Of a DNA stretch of 64,000 nt, positions 1 to 12,142 are shown one piece after another. The notes below the pieces were generated by a model. That model did no database searches and was not told the DNA's origin. It saw nothing but the letters and a program-made list of their open reading frames with translations. The DNA is from Hyperoodon ampullatus (lineage: Eukaryota > Chordata > Mammalia > Artiodactyla > Ziphiidae). Each line of letters starts with the position of its first letter. Positions within the stretch are counted from its first letter, which is position 1. Location of the stretch: the NCBI GenBank assembly GCA_949752795.1, contig CATKHW010000061.1, forward strand, positions 2,542,001-2,606,000, in the 5' to 3' direction. Position numbers and translations under genes: made by a program.

Positions 1-1732
1 AAAAAGGGCGTATGTGTTTTCTCCTCAATATATTCAGAAGAAAACGCATATGCCCTTTTTGGCCAAGCAAGCAAGCGGGCAATGCAAATCCGCACTACAA
101 AGAAGTATCACTTCCCACTGGTCAAAAGGGACATCCACAAAATGTGTAAAAACCAGAAAGGCAAGACAGGCCCTGGAGAACAGGGAGCCTTGTTATGCTG
201 ATGGGCGGGATGTAAATTGCCAACTGCCTCTCTGGAGGAGTACATTGTGTTCCCTAAAACAAGTACAGAACAGAGCTACAGAGCCAAGGGCACTTCCAGT
301 CTAGGGAATATACCTTGGGAAAATTGAAAATCAATAAGACAGAGCCACCCCAATATTTAGGGCGGCACTGCTTACAAGGACCTCAACTTGGGTACACCTT
401 AAATATCCCAGGAAATATAAAAATGGTTCAAAAAATTGCGGTACTTATGTACGATGGAATATCCCTCAGCCATGAAATCAATGTCATAAGACCAGTAGCA
501 GCAAAATGGGTGGATTCAGGTACGATGATTCTAAGTGAAATAAGTCACACAGAAAAAGAAACTTATCATAATATATCACTTATGAAGATTCTGTAAACAT
601 GGCTACATTTGAACTGAGTTAGGAAAGAGAACAGTGTCTCACAGTTAGAAAACACTCTTATGCCTGCTTAAGGGGGAAGGAGAGGTGGGGTGATGCATAA
701 AACCAGAGTTTGATATAAGCACAGGTACCGTTCCAAAAACGAACTATGGAATAGACAAGACCTACACCTTCCTCAGTGAAAGGGACTCAAAACCACATAT
801 TTCCCGCAGAGGAATATATCTGACTAGTAAGAATCTTAAAACCTATGGATTGATATGTCTCCGTGAGGGAATCAAGTGTGTCTAGACTGTCATAAACATG
901 GCAGCGAGAATCAGCTCAAACCCACTATAAAAAGGAATTTCAAAAACAAAACAAAAAAACTGGGAAATTCTTTACAATTCCTTCAGGGTCTCTGATGAAA
1001 CCTGGAATGACCCTATCTACAATGACAGCTGGATGTGACATAAGGAGGGACACTTGGGACTGAGAGGATTTGTGAGATTGGGTGAGCAAATGCAGACACT
1101 TTAAAGCACAAATACCTGGCACCCATTCCATGGGTCCCAACTCTCGAGGTTGAAGGGAATATTACTACAGCTATAACATGTACGGGAAACCTAGAGAACG
1201 GACACACTGTGAATACGAAAGGTTTCTAAAACTCAACGAATAGTCCCTCTCCTGGTGCTCCGGTTTGACTTTCCATCTGCTTTACTATCAACCTCCCAAC
1301 TTGGAGAGACAGCTCCTTTAACCTCCTGGTTCGCACAGGTTGCCAATTTGGCAGAGGATGAAAGGGAAGAGGGAGAACCAATGAGAGAGTAGCTGTTAGG
1401 CACTTGGACGGGCACATATCACTGTAATTTCCCGGCAGGAAGAAGAATTATCCAAAGTCTCAGCCCCCCACCGGGAACCAGCATAGATCCTGAACAAAAA
1501 TTTTGGACTTGCGGTCAGCTCACCAAAAACGAGTTGAAAAATGGAGCTCAGGGGCACAGCAATTCACAAACTGGCCGAGTAATAAAGGACAACTATCGTC
1601 CAAAAATCTGTTGAGGGAAGGCAACGAGGCGGACTTGAAAGCGAGGCAGAATAGCAGGAAACAGATTTCAAGAGGTACGTTGGAATCGCCTTTAAAGCAC
1701 AGGAAAAGGGGCACAACTTCGGCAATGATGCA
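1..1732 (+). repeat. Satellite monomer 1 (lacks first 7 bases)
   Basis: The window opens inside the palindrome (67 of 74 bases present). Its arms carry several mismatches (cctcaata, cagaag, catatgccc). The ORF2 terminal frame is open at 315-596. Confidence 0.92.
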
Positions 1733-1806
1733 CTTGGCCAAAAAGGGCGTATGCGTTTTCTCCTGAATATATTCAGGAGAAAACGCATACGCCCTTTTTG
1801 GCCAAG
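1733..1806. repeat. 74-bp perfect palindrome (reference copy)
   Basis: The left arm (1733-1769) starts cttggccaaaaagggcg and ends ctcctgaata. The right arm (1770-1806) is its exact reverse complement, with no spacer. The centre is gaatatattc. As single-stranded DNA or RNA it could fold into a 37-bp stem with a minimal loop; as duplex it could extrude a cruciform. It is present at the start of all 33 monomers and perfect in copies 2, 3, 4, 8, 13, 16, 18, 20, 27 and 28. Function is unknown. Confidence 0.95.
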
Positions 1807-2335
1807 CAAGGAAGCAGGCAATGCAAATCTGCACTACAAAGAAGTATCACTTCCCACCGGTCAAAAGGGACATCCACAAAATGTGTAAAAACCAGAAAGG
1901 CAAGACAGGCACTGGAGAACAGGGAGCCTTGTTATGCTGATGGGCGGGATGTAAATTGCCAACTGCCTCTCTGGAGGAGTACATTGTGTTCCCTAAAACA
2001 AGTAAAGAACAGAGCTACAGAGCCAAGGGCACTACCAGTCTAGGGAATATACCTTGGGAAAACTGAAAATCAATAAGACAGAGCCACCCCAAAATTTAGG
2101 GCTGCAATGCTTACAAGGACCTCAACTTGGGTACACCTTAAATATCCCAGGAAATATAAAAATGGTTCAAAAAATTGTGGTACTTACGTACGATGGAATA
2201 TCCCTCAGCCATGAAATCAATGTCATAAGACCAGTAGCAGCAAAATGGGTGGATTCAGGTACGATGATTCTAAGTGAAATAAGTCACACAGAAAAAGAAA
2301 CTTATCATAAGATATCACTTATGAAGATCCTGTAA
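1807..2335 (+). pseudogene. L1 ORF2 C-terminal relic (reference copy)
   Basis: DNA from the octamer at 1821 to the TAA at 2333-2335 follows the end of mammalian L1 ORF2, recalled from the consensus. The start resembles the conserved stretch around MQI..T..YH. Later codons around LLC-stop-W match the HCWW-like region. The last 93 codons (2054-2335, opening at a TTG) end in ILSEISHTEKETYHKISL, close to the L1 ORF2p C-terminus. An in-frame TGA at 1938-1940 and a shift near 2040-2054 break the frame. It has no reverse transcriptase or endonuclease domain, so it is a dead fragment and not a gene. Confidence 0.8.
1821..1828 (+). promoter_or_regulatory. POU octamer match in each monomer (reference copy)
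   Basis: The sequence atgcaaat is a perfect octamer motif, 14 bp past the palindrome. It recurs in almost every monomer (for example 82-89). It is lost in copy 16 (aagcaaat near 26134) and in the edge stub. It is inherited from L1 ORF2 sequence. Binding is untested, so it is listed only as a motif. Confidence 0.3.
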
Positions 2336-2699
2336 ACATGGCTACACTTGAACTGAGTTAGGAAAGAGAACAGTGTCTCACATTTAGAAAACACTCTTAT
2401 GCCTGCTTAAGGAGGAAGGAGAGGTGGGGTGATGCATAAAACCAGAGTTTGATATAAGCACAGGTACCGTTCCAAAAATGAACTATGGAATAGACAAGAC
2501 CTACACCTTCCTCAGTGAAAGGGACTCAAAACCCCATATTTCCCGCAGAGGAATATATCTGACTAGTAAGAATCTTAAAACCTATGTATTGATATGTCTC
2601 CGTAAGGGAATCAAGTGTGTCTAGACTGGCATAAACATGGCAGCGAGAATCAGCTCACACCCACTATAAAAAGGAATTTCAAAAACAAAACAAAAAAAC
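2336..2699 (+). mobile_element. L1 3' UTR and A-rich tail relic (reference copy)
   Basis: After the ORF2 stop the sequence keeps the landmarks of the laurasiatherian/cetartiodactyl L1 3' UTR as I remember it. These are a cagtgtctcacatttagaaa block, a purine-rich ggaaggagaggtgggg tract, the block around ggaatcaagtgtgtctagac, and finally actataaaaagg. It ends in an A-rich tail at about 2678-2699. This marks the + strand as the L1 sense strand. No target-site duplication could be recognised. Confidence 0.75.
2665..2674 (+). promoter_or_regulatory. TATA-like motif at L1 3' end (reference copy)
   Basis: tataaaaagg recurs once per monomer just before the A-rich tail, derived from the AT-rich L1 3' terminus. 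It resembles a TATA box. Promoter activity is not shown by the sequence. Confidence 0.2.
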
Positions 2700-3238
2700 T
2701 GGGAAATTCTTTACAATTCCTTCAGGGTCTCTGATGAAACCTGGAATGAACCTATCTACAATGACAGCTGGATGTGGCATAAGGAGGGACACTTGGGACT
2801 GAGAGGATTGGTGAGATTGGGTGAGCAAATGCAGACCCTTTAAAGCACAAATGCCTGGCACCCATTCCATGGGTCCCAACTCTCCAGGTTGAAGGGAATA
2901 TTACTACAGCTATAACATGTACGGGAATCCTAGAGAACGGACACACTGTGAATACGAAAGGTTTCTAAAACTCAACGAATAGTCCCTCTCCTGGTGCTCC
3001 GGTTTGACTTTCCATCTGCTTTACTATCAACCTCCCAACTTGGAGAGACAGCCCCTTTAACCTCCTGGTTCGCACAGGTTTCCAATTTGGCAGAGGATGA
3101 AAGGGAAGAGGGAGAACCAATGAGAGAGTAGCTGTTAGGCACTTGGACGGGCACATATCACTGTAATTTCCCGGCAGGAAGAAGATTTAACCAAAGTCTC
3201 TGCCCCCCACGGGGAACCAGAATAGGTCCTGAACCAAA
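2700..3238. repeat. Unassigned block of the satellite monomer (reference copy)
   Basis: About 540 bp between the A-rich tail and the point where ORF2-like sequence resumes. I do not recognise it as L1, SINE or LTR. It carries no sustained reading frame beyond about 66 codons on either strand and varies between copies no less than the rest of the unit. It may be older L1 sequence beyond eye recognition, or the locus where the founding L1 inserted. Confidence 0.5.
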
Positions 3239-3471
3239 ATGTTGGACTTTCGGTCAGCTCACCAAAAACGAGTTGAAAAATGGAGCTCAGGGGCACAGCA
3301 ATTCACAAACTGGCCGAGTAATATAGGACAACTATTGTCCAAAAATCTGTTGATGGAAGGCAACGAGGCGGATTTGAGTGCGAGGCAGAATAGCAGGAAA
3401 CAGATTTCAAGAGGTACGTTGGAATTGCCTTTAAAGCACAGGAAGAGGGGCACAACTTCGACAATGATGCA
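3239..3471 (+). pseudogene. Upstream ORF2-like segment before the palindrome (reference copy)
   Basis: The stretch containing taaaggacaactatcgtcc, then aggcagaatagcagg, then gcctttaaagcacagg, aligns by eye, in order and with similar spacing, with L1 ORF2 just upstream of the segment that resumes after the palindrome. If correct, the palindrome interrupts a once continuous ORF2 region. The match is weaker than for the C-terminal part and needs an alignment. Confidence 0.5.
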
Positions 3472-5209
3472 CTTGGCCAAAAAGGGCGTATGCGTTTTCT
3501 CCTGAATATATTCAGGAGAAAACGCATACGCCCTTTTTGGCCAAGCAAGCAAGCGGGCAATGCAAATCTGCACTACAAAGAAGTATCACTTCCCACTGGT
3601 CAAAAGGGACATCCACAAAATGTGTAAAAACCAGAAAGGCAAGACAGGCCCTGGAGGACAGGGAGCCTTGTTATGCTGATGGGCGGGATGTAAATTGCCA
3701 ACTGCCTCTCTGGAGGAGTGTATTGTGTTCCGTAAAACAAGTAAACAACAGAGCAACAGAGCCAAGGGCACTTCCAGTCTAGGGAATATACCTTGGGAAA
3801 ATTGAAAATCAATAAGACATAGCCACCCCAAAATTTAGGGCTGCACTACTTACAAGAACCTCAACTTGGGTACACCTTAAATATCCCAGGAAATATAAAA
3901 ATGGTTCAAAAAATTGTGGTACTTACGTACGATGGAATATCCCTCAGCCATGAAATCAATGTCATAAGACCAGTAGCAGCAAAATGGGTGGATTCAGGTA
4001 CGATGATTCTAAGTGAAATAAGTCACACAGAAAAAGAAACTTATCATAAGATATCACTTATGAAGATCCTGTAAACATGACTACACTTGAACTGAGTTAG
4101 GAAAGAGAACAGTGTCTCACATTTAGAAAACACTCTTATGCCTGCTTAATGGGGAAGGTGAGGTGGGATGATGCATAAAACAAGAGTTTGATATAAGCAC
4201 AGGTACCGTTCCAAAAACCAACTATGGAATAGACAAGACCTACACCGTCCTCAGCGAAAGGGACTCAAAACCCCATATTTCCCGCAGAGGAAAATATCTG
4301 ACTAGTAAGAATCTTAAAACCTATGTATTGATATGTCTCCGTAAGGGAATCAAGTGTGTCTAGACTGGTATAAACATGGCAGCGAGAATCAGCTCAAACC
4401 CACTATAAAAACGAATTTCAAAAATAATACAAAAAAACTGGGAAATTCTTTACAATTCCTTCAGGGTCTCTGATGAAACCTGGAATGACCCTATCTACAA
4501 TGACAGCTGGATTTGGCATAAGGAGGGACACTTGGGACTGAGACGATTGGTGAGATTGGGTGAGCAAATGCAGACCCTTTAAAGCACAAATGCCTGGCAC
4601 CCATTCCATGGGTCCCAACTCTCCAGGTTGAAGGGAATATTACTACAGCTATAACATGTACGGGAATCCTAGAGAACGGACACACTGTGAATACAAAAGG
4701 TTTCTAAAACTCAACGAATAGTCCCTCTCCTGGTGCTCTGGTTTGACTTTCCATCTGCTTTACTATCAACCTCCCAACTTGGAGAGACAGCCCCTTTAAC
4801 CTCCTGGTTCGCACAGGTTTCCAATTTGGCAGAGGATGAAAGGGAAGAGGGAGAACCAATGAGAGAGTAGCTGTTAGGCATTTGGACGGGCACATATCAC
4901 TGTAATTTCCCGGCAGGAAGAAGAATTAACCAAAGTCTCAACCCCCACCGGGGACCAGCAGAGGTCCTGAACCAAAATGTTGGACTTGCGGTCAGCTCAC
5001 CAAAAACGAGTTGAAAAATGGAGCTCAGGGGCACAGCAATTCACAAACTGGCCGAGTAATAAAGGACAACTATCGTCCAAAAATCTGTTGAGGGAAGGCA
5101 ACGAGGCGGACTTGAAAGCGAGGCAGAATAGCAGGAAACAGATTTCAAGAGGTACGTTGGAATCGCCTTTAAAGCACAGGAAGAGGGGCACAACTTCGAC
5201 AATGATGCA
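3472..5209 (+). repeat. Satellite monomer 3
   Basis: Perfect palindrome at 3472-3545. The terminal ORF2 frame is broken by a TAG at 3820-3822. The 3' UTR block is of the C type (taatggggaaggtgagg near 4147). Confidence 0.95.
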
Positions 5210-6948
5210 CTTGGCCAAAAAGGGCGTATGCGTTTTCTCCTGAATATATTCAGGAGAAAACGCATACGCCCTTTTTGGCCAAGCAAGCAAGCGGGCAATG
5301 CAAATCCGCACTACAAAGAAGTATCACTTCCCACTGGTCAAAAGGGACATCCACAAAATGTGTAAAAACCAGAAAGGCAAGACAGGCCCTGGAGAACAGG
5401 GAGCCTTGTTATGCTGATGGGCGGGATGTAAATTGCCAACTGCCTCTCTGGAGGAGTACATTGTGTTCCCTAAAACAAATAAAGAACAGAGCTACAGAGC
5501 CAAGGGCACTTCCAGTCTAGGGAATATACCTTGGGAAAATTGAAAATCAATAAGACAGAGCCACCCCAAAATTTAGGGCTGCACTGCTTACAAGGACCTC
5601 AACTTGGGTACACCTTAAATATCCCAGGAAATATAAAAATGGTTCAAAAAATTGTGGTACTTACGTACGATGGAATATCCCTCAGCCATGAAATCAATGT
5701 CATAAGACCAGTAGCAGCAAAATGGGTGGATTCAGGTACGATGATTCTAAGTGAAATAAGTCACACAGAAAAAGTAACTTATCATAAGATATCACTTATG
5801 AAGATCCTGTAAACATGGCTACATTTGAACTGAGTTAGGAAAGAGAACAGTGTCTCACATTTAGAAAACACTCTTATGCCTGCTTAAGGGGGAAGGAGAG
5901 GTTGGGTGATGCATAAAACCAGAGTTTGATATAAGCACAGGTACCGTTCCAAAAACCAACTATGGAATAGACAAGACCTACACCTTCCTCAGTGAAAGGG
6001 ACTCAAAATCCCATATTTCTCGCAGAAGAATATATCTGACTAGTAAGAATCTTAAAACCTATGGATTGATATGTCTCCGTGAGGGAATCAAGTGTGTCTA
6101 GACTGGCATAAACATGGCAGCGAGAATCAGCTCAAACCCACTATAAAAAGGAATTTCAAAAACAAAACAAAAAAACTGGGAAATTCTTTACAATTCCTTC
6201 AGGGTCTCTGATGAAACCTGGAATGACCCTATCTACAATGACAGCTGGATGTGGCATAAGGAGGGACACTTGGGACTGAGACGATTGGTGAGATTGGGTG
6301 AGCAAATGCAGACCCTTTAAAGCAATAATGCCTGGCACCCATTCCATGGGTCCCAACTCTCCAGGTTGAAGGGAATATTACTACAGCTATAACATGTACA
6401 GGAATCCTAGAGAACGGACACACTGTGAATACGAAAGGTTTCTAAAACTCAACGAATAGTCCCTCTCCTGGTGCTCCGGTTTGACTTTCCATCTGCTTTA
6501 CTATCAACCTCCCAACTTGGAGAGACAGCCCCTTTAACCTCCTGGTTCGCACAGGTTTCCAATTTGGCAGAGGATGAAAGGGAAGAGGGAGAACCAATGA
6601 GAGAGTAGCTGTTAGGCATTTGGACGGGCACATATCACTGTAATTTCCCGGCAGGAAGAAGAATTAACCAAAGTCTCAGCCCCCCACCGGGAACCAGCAT
6701 AGGTCCTGAACCAAAATTTTGGACTTGCGGTCAGCTCACCAAAAACGAGTTGAATAATGGAGCTCAGGGGCACAGCAATTCACAAACTGGCCGAGTAATA
6801 AAGGACAGCTATCGTCCAAAAATCTGTTGAGGGAAGGCAACTAGGCAGACTTGAGAGCGAGGCAGAATAGCAGGAAACAGATTTCAAGAGGTACGTTGGA
6901 ATCGCCTTTAAAGCACAGGAAGAGGGGCACAACTTCGACAATGATGCA
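5210..6948 (+). repeat. Satellite monomer 4
   Basis: Perfect palindrome at 5210-5283. Carries the rare aaagcaataatgcc variant (about 6318), shared with monomers 17 and 19. Also has aaagtaactt near 5771, shared only with monomer 22. Confidence 0.95.
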
Positions 6949-8685
6949 CTTGGCCAAAAAGGGCGCATGCGTTTTCTCCTGAATATATTCAGGAGAAAAC
7001 GCATACGCCCTTTTGGGCCAAGCAAGCAAGCGGGCAATGCAAATCTGCACTACAAAGAAGTATCACTTCCCACCGGTCAAAAGGGACATCCACAAAATGT
7101 GTAAAAACCAGAAAGGCAAGACAGGCCCTGGAGAACAGGGAGCCTTGTTATGCTGATGGGCGGGATGTAAATTGGCAACTGCCTCTCTGGAGGAGTGTAT
7201 TCTGTTCCCTAAAACAAGTAAAGAACAGAGCTACAGAGCCAAGGGCACTTCCAGTCTAGGGAATATACCTTGGGAAAACTGAAAATCAATAAGACAGAGC
7301 CACCCCAAAATTTAGGGCTGCACTGCTTAGAAGGACCTCAACTTGGGTACAACTTAAATATCCCAGGAAATATAAAAATGGTTCAAAAAATTGTGGTACT
7401 TACGTACGATGCAATATCCCTCAGCCATGAAATCAATGTCATAAGACCAGTAGCAGCAAAATGGGTGGATTCAGGTACGATGATTCTAAGTGAAATAAGT
7501 CACACAGAAAAAGAAATTTATCATAAGATATCACTTATGAAGATACTGTAAACATGGCTACACTTGAACTGAGTTAGGAAAGAGAACAGTGTCTCACATT
7601 TAGAAAACAATCTTATGCCTGCTTAAGTGGGAAGGAGAGTTGGGGTGATGCATAAAACCAGAGTTTGCTATAAGCAGAGGTACCGTTCCAAAAACCAACT
7701 ATGGAATAGACAAGACCTACACCTTCCTCAGTGACAGGGACTCAAAACCCCATATTTCCCGCAGAGGAATATATCTGGCTAGTAAGAATCTTAAAACCTA
7801 TGTATTGATATGTCTCCGTGAGGGAATCAAGGGTGTCTAGACTGGCATAAATATGGCAGCGAGAATCAGCTCAAACCCACTATAAAAAGGAATTTCAAAA
7901 ACAAAACAAAAAAACTGGGAAATTCTTTACAATTCCTTCAGGGTCTCTGATGAAACCTGGAATGACCCTATCTACAATGACAGCTGGATGTGGCATGAGG
8001 AGAAACACTTGGGACTGAGAGGATTTGTGAGATTGGGTGAGCAAATGCAGACACTTTAAAGCACAAATACCTGGCACCCATTCCATGGGTCCAAACTCTC
8101 CAGGTTGAAGGGAATATTACTACAGCTATAACATGTACGGGAAACCTAGAGAACGGACACACTGTGAATACGAAAGGTTTCTAAAACTCAACGAATATTC
8201 CCTCTCCTGGTTCTCCGGTTTGACTTTCCATCTGCTTTACTATCAACCTCCCAACTTGGAGAGACAGCCCCTGTAACCTCCTGGTTCTCACAGGTTTCCA
8301 ATTGGGCAGAGGATGAAACGGAAGAGGGAGAACCAATGAGAGATTAGCTGTTAGGCATTTGGACGGGCACATATAACTGTAATTTCCCGGCAGGAAGAAG
8401 TTAACCAAAGTCTCAGACTCGCACCGGGAACCAGCATAAGTCCTGAACCAAAATTTTGGACTTGCGGTCAGCTCACAAAAAACGAGTTGAGAAATGGAGC
8501 TCAGGGGCACAGCAATTCACAAACTGGCCGAGTAATAAAAGACAACTATCGTCCAAAAATCTGTTGAGGGAAGGCAACGAGGCGGACTTGAAAGCGAGGC
8601 AGAATAGCAGGAAACAGATTTCTAGAGGTACGTTGGAATCACCTTTAAAGCACAGGAAGAGGGGCACAACTTCGACAATGATGCA
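6949..8685 (+). repeat. Satellite monomer 5 (B type)
   Basis: Palindrome at 6949-7022 has mismatches (ggcgcatgcg; ttttgggcc). B-type variants: gaaggagagttgggg near 7632, caagggtgtctag near 7828 and aaatatggcag near 7849. Confidence 0.95.
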
Positions 8686-10404
8686 CTTGGCCAAAAAGGG
8701 CGTATGTGTTTTCTCCTGAATATATTCAGGAGAAAACGCATACGCCCTTTTTGGCCAAGCAAGCAAGCGGGCAATGCAAATCTGCACTACAAAGAAGTAT
8801 CACTTCCCACCGATCAAAAGGGACATCCACAAAATGTGTAAAAACCAGAAAGGCAAGACAGGCCCTTGAGAACAGGGAGCCTTGTTATGCTGATGGGCGG
8901 GATGTAAATTGCCAACTGCCTGTCTGGAGGAGTGTATTGTGTTCCCTAAAACAAGTAAACAACAGAGCTACAGAGCCAAGGGCACTTCCAGTCTAGGGAA
9001 TATACCTTGGGAAAACTGAAAATCAATAAGACAGAGCCACCCCAAAATTTAGGGCTGCACTACTTACAAGGACCTCAACTTGGGTACACCTTAAATATCC
9101 CAGGAAATATAAAAATGGTTCAAAAAATTGTGGTACTTACGTACGATGGAATATCCCTCAGCCATGAAATCAATGTCATAAGACCAGTAGCAGCAAAATG
9201 GGTGGATTCAGGTACGATGATTCTAAGTGAAATAAGTCACACAGAAAAAGAAACTTATCATAAGATATCACTTATGAAGATCCTGTAAACATGGCTACAC
9301 TTGAACTGAGTTAGGAAAGTGAACATTTAGAAAACACTCTTATGACTGCTTAATGGGGAAGGTGAGGTGGGATGATGCATAAAACAAGAGTTTGATATAA
9401 GCAGAGGTACCGTTCCAAAAACCAACTATGGAACAGACAAGACCTACACCTTCCTCAGTGAAAGGGACTCAAAACCCCATATTTCCCGCAGAGGAATATA
9501 TCTGACTAGTAAGAATCTGTATTGATATGTCTCCGTAAGGGAATCAAGTGTGTCTAGACTGGCATAAACATGGCAGCGAGAATCAGCTCAAACCCACTAT
9601 AAAAACGAATTTCAAAAATAAAACAAAAAAACTGGGAAATTCTTTACAATTCCTTCATGGTCTCTGATGAAACCTGGAATGACCCTATCTACAATGACAG
9701 CTGGATGTGGCATAAGGAGGGACACTTGGGACTGAGACGATTGGTGAGATTGGGTGAGCAAATGCAGACCCTTTAAAGCACAAATGCCTGGCACCCATTC
9801 CATGGGTCCCAACTCTCCAGGTTGAAGGGAATATTACTACAGCAATAACATGTACGCGAATCCTAGAGAATGGACACACTGTGAATACGAAAGGTTTCTA
9901 AAACTCAACGAATAGTCCCTCTCCTGGTGCTCCGGTTTGACTTTCCATCTGCTTTACTATCAACCTCCCAACTTGGAGAGACAGCCCCTTTAACCTCCTG
10001 GTTCGCACGGATTTCCAATTTGGCAGAGGATGAAAGGGAAGAGGGAGAACCAATGAGAGAGTAGCTGTTAGGCATTTGGACGGGCACATATCACTGTAAT
10101 TTCCCGGCAGGAAGAAGAATTAACCAAAGTCTCAGTCCCCAACCGGGAACCAGCATAGGTCCTGAACCAAAATGTTGGACTTTCGGTCAGCTCACCAAAA
10201 ACGAGTTGAAAAATGGAGCTCAGGGGCACAGCAATTCACAAACTGGCCGAGTAATAAAGGACAACTATCGTCCAAAAATCTGTTGAGGGAAGGCAGCGAG
10301 GCGGACTTGAGAGCGAGGCAGAATAGCAGGAAACAGATTTCAAGAGGTACGTTGGAATCGCCTTTAAAGCACAGGAAGAGGGGCACAACTTCGACAATGA
10401 TGCC
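8686..10404 (+). repeat. Satellite monomer 6 (1,719 bp, two 10-bp deletions)
   Basis: Shortest complete monomer. One 10-bp loss lies at about 9324 (gaacatttag in place of a longer segment) and another at about 9518 (aagaatctgtattg). The palindrome has one left-arm change (gtatgtg). C-type 3' UTR block. Confidence 0.95.
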
Positions 10405-12142
10405 CTTGGCCAAAAAGGGCGTATGCATTTTCTCCTGAATATATTCAGGAGAAAACGCATACGCCCTTTTTGGCCAAGCAAGCAAGCGGGCAATGCAAAT
10501 CTGCACTACAAAGGAGTATCACTTCCCATCGGTCAAAAGGGACATCCACAAAATGTGTAAAAACCAGAAAGGCAAGACAGGCCCTGGAGAACAGGGAGCC
10601 TTGTTATGCTGATGGGCGGGATGTAAATTGCCAACTGCCACTCTGGAGGGGTAAATTGTGTTCCCTAAAACAAGTAAAGAACAGAGCTACAGAGCCAAGG
10701 GCACTTCCATTCTAGGGAATATACCTTGGGAAAACTGAAAATCAATAAGACAGAGCCACCCCAAAATTTAGGGCTGCACTGCTTACAAGGACCTCAACTT
10801 GGGTACACCTTAAATATCCCAGGAAATATAAAAATGGTTCAAAATATTGTGGTACTTACGTACGATGGAATATCCCTCAGCCATGAAATCAATGTCATAA
10901 GACCAGTAGCAGCAAAATGGGTGGATTCAGGTACGATGATTCTAAGTGAAATAAGTCACACAGAAAAAGAAACTTATCATAAGATATCACTTATGAAGAT
11001 CCTGTAAACATGGCTACACTTGAACTGAGTTAGGAAAGAGAACAGTGTCTCACATTTAGAAAACACTCTTATGCCTGCTTAATGGGGAAGGTGAGGTGGG
11101 ATGATGCATAAAACAAGAGTTTGATATAAGCACAGGTACCGTTCCAAAAACCAACTATGGAATAGACAAGACCTACACCTTCCTCAGTGAAAGGGACTCA
11201 AAACCCCATATTTCCCGCAGAGGAATATATCTGGCTAGTAAGAATCTTAAAACCTATGTATTGATATGTCTCCGTGAGGGAATCAAGTGTGTCTAGACTG
11301 GCATAAACATGGCAGCGAGAATCAGCTCAAACCCACTATAAAAAGGAATTTCAAAAACAAAACAAAAAACTGGGAAATTCTTTACAATTCCTTCAGGGTC
11401 TCTGATGAAACCTGGAATGGCCCTATCTACAATGACAGATGGATGTGGCATAAGGAGGGATACTTTGGACTGAGAGGATTGGTGAGATTGGGTGAGCAAA
11501 TGCAGACACTTTAAAGCACAAATACCTGGCACCCATTTCATGGGTCACAACCCTCCAGGTTGAAGGGAATATTACTACAGCTATAACATGTACAGGAAAC
11601 CTAGAGAACGGACACACTGTGAATACGAAAGGTTTCTAAAACTCTACGAATAGTCGCTCTCCTGGAACTCCGGTTTGACTTTCCATTTGCTTTACTATAA
11701 ACCTCCCAACTTGGAGAGACAGCCCCTTTAACCTCCTGGTTCGCACAGGTTGCCAATTTGGCAGAGGATGAAAGGGAAGAGGGAGAACCAATGAGAGAGT
11801 AGCTGTTAGTCACTTGGACGGGCACATATCACTGTAATTTCCCAGCAGGAAGAAGAATTATCCAAAGTCTCAGCCCCCTACCGGGAACCAGCATAGGTCC
11901 GGAACCAAAATTTTGGACTTGCGGTCAGCTCACCAAAAACGAGTTGAAAAATGGAGCTCAGGGGCACAGCAATTCACAAACTGGCCGAGTAATAAAGGAC
12001 AACTATCGTCCAAAAATCTGTTGAGGGAAGGCAACGAGGCGGACTTGAAAGCGAGGCAGAATAGCAGGAAACAGGTTTCAAGAGGTACGTTGGAATCGCC
12101 TTTAAAGCACAGGAAGAGGGGCACAACTTCGACAATGATGCA
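10405..12142 (+). repeat. Satellite monomer 7
   Basis: Palindrome left arm has gcatttt. Shares tgcccttgg, ggggtaaattgtg and aaaggagtatc with monomer 14, 12,164 bp downstream. C-type 3' UTR block. Confidence 0.95.

Larger units (their letters stand above)
1733..3471 (+). repeat. Satellite monomer 2 (1,739 bp, reference)
   Basis: Perfect palindrome at 1733-1806. Used as the reference for substructure. The terminal ORF2 frame is open at 2054-2335. Confidence 0.95.

Noticed and set aside
1733..1806. Rho-independent terminator, phage attachment site or bacterial operator
   Set aside because: The inverted repeat lies in a mammalian L1-derived satellite and no bacterial or phage gene is present. 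The shape alone is not evidence.
2665..2674. Active TATA promoter in every monomer
   Set aside because: The motif is inherited from the AT-rich L1 3' terminus, and nothing downstream indicates a transcription unit. It is kept only as a low-confidence motif.
2336..3471. Endogenous retrovirus LTR as the origin of the non-ORF2 part
   Set aside because: No TG...CA ends, primer-binding site or polypurine tract was seen. The first 360 bp are better explained as the L1 3' UTR and the rest is unassigned.
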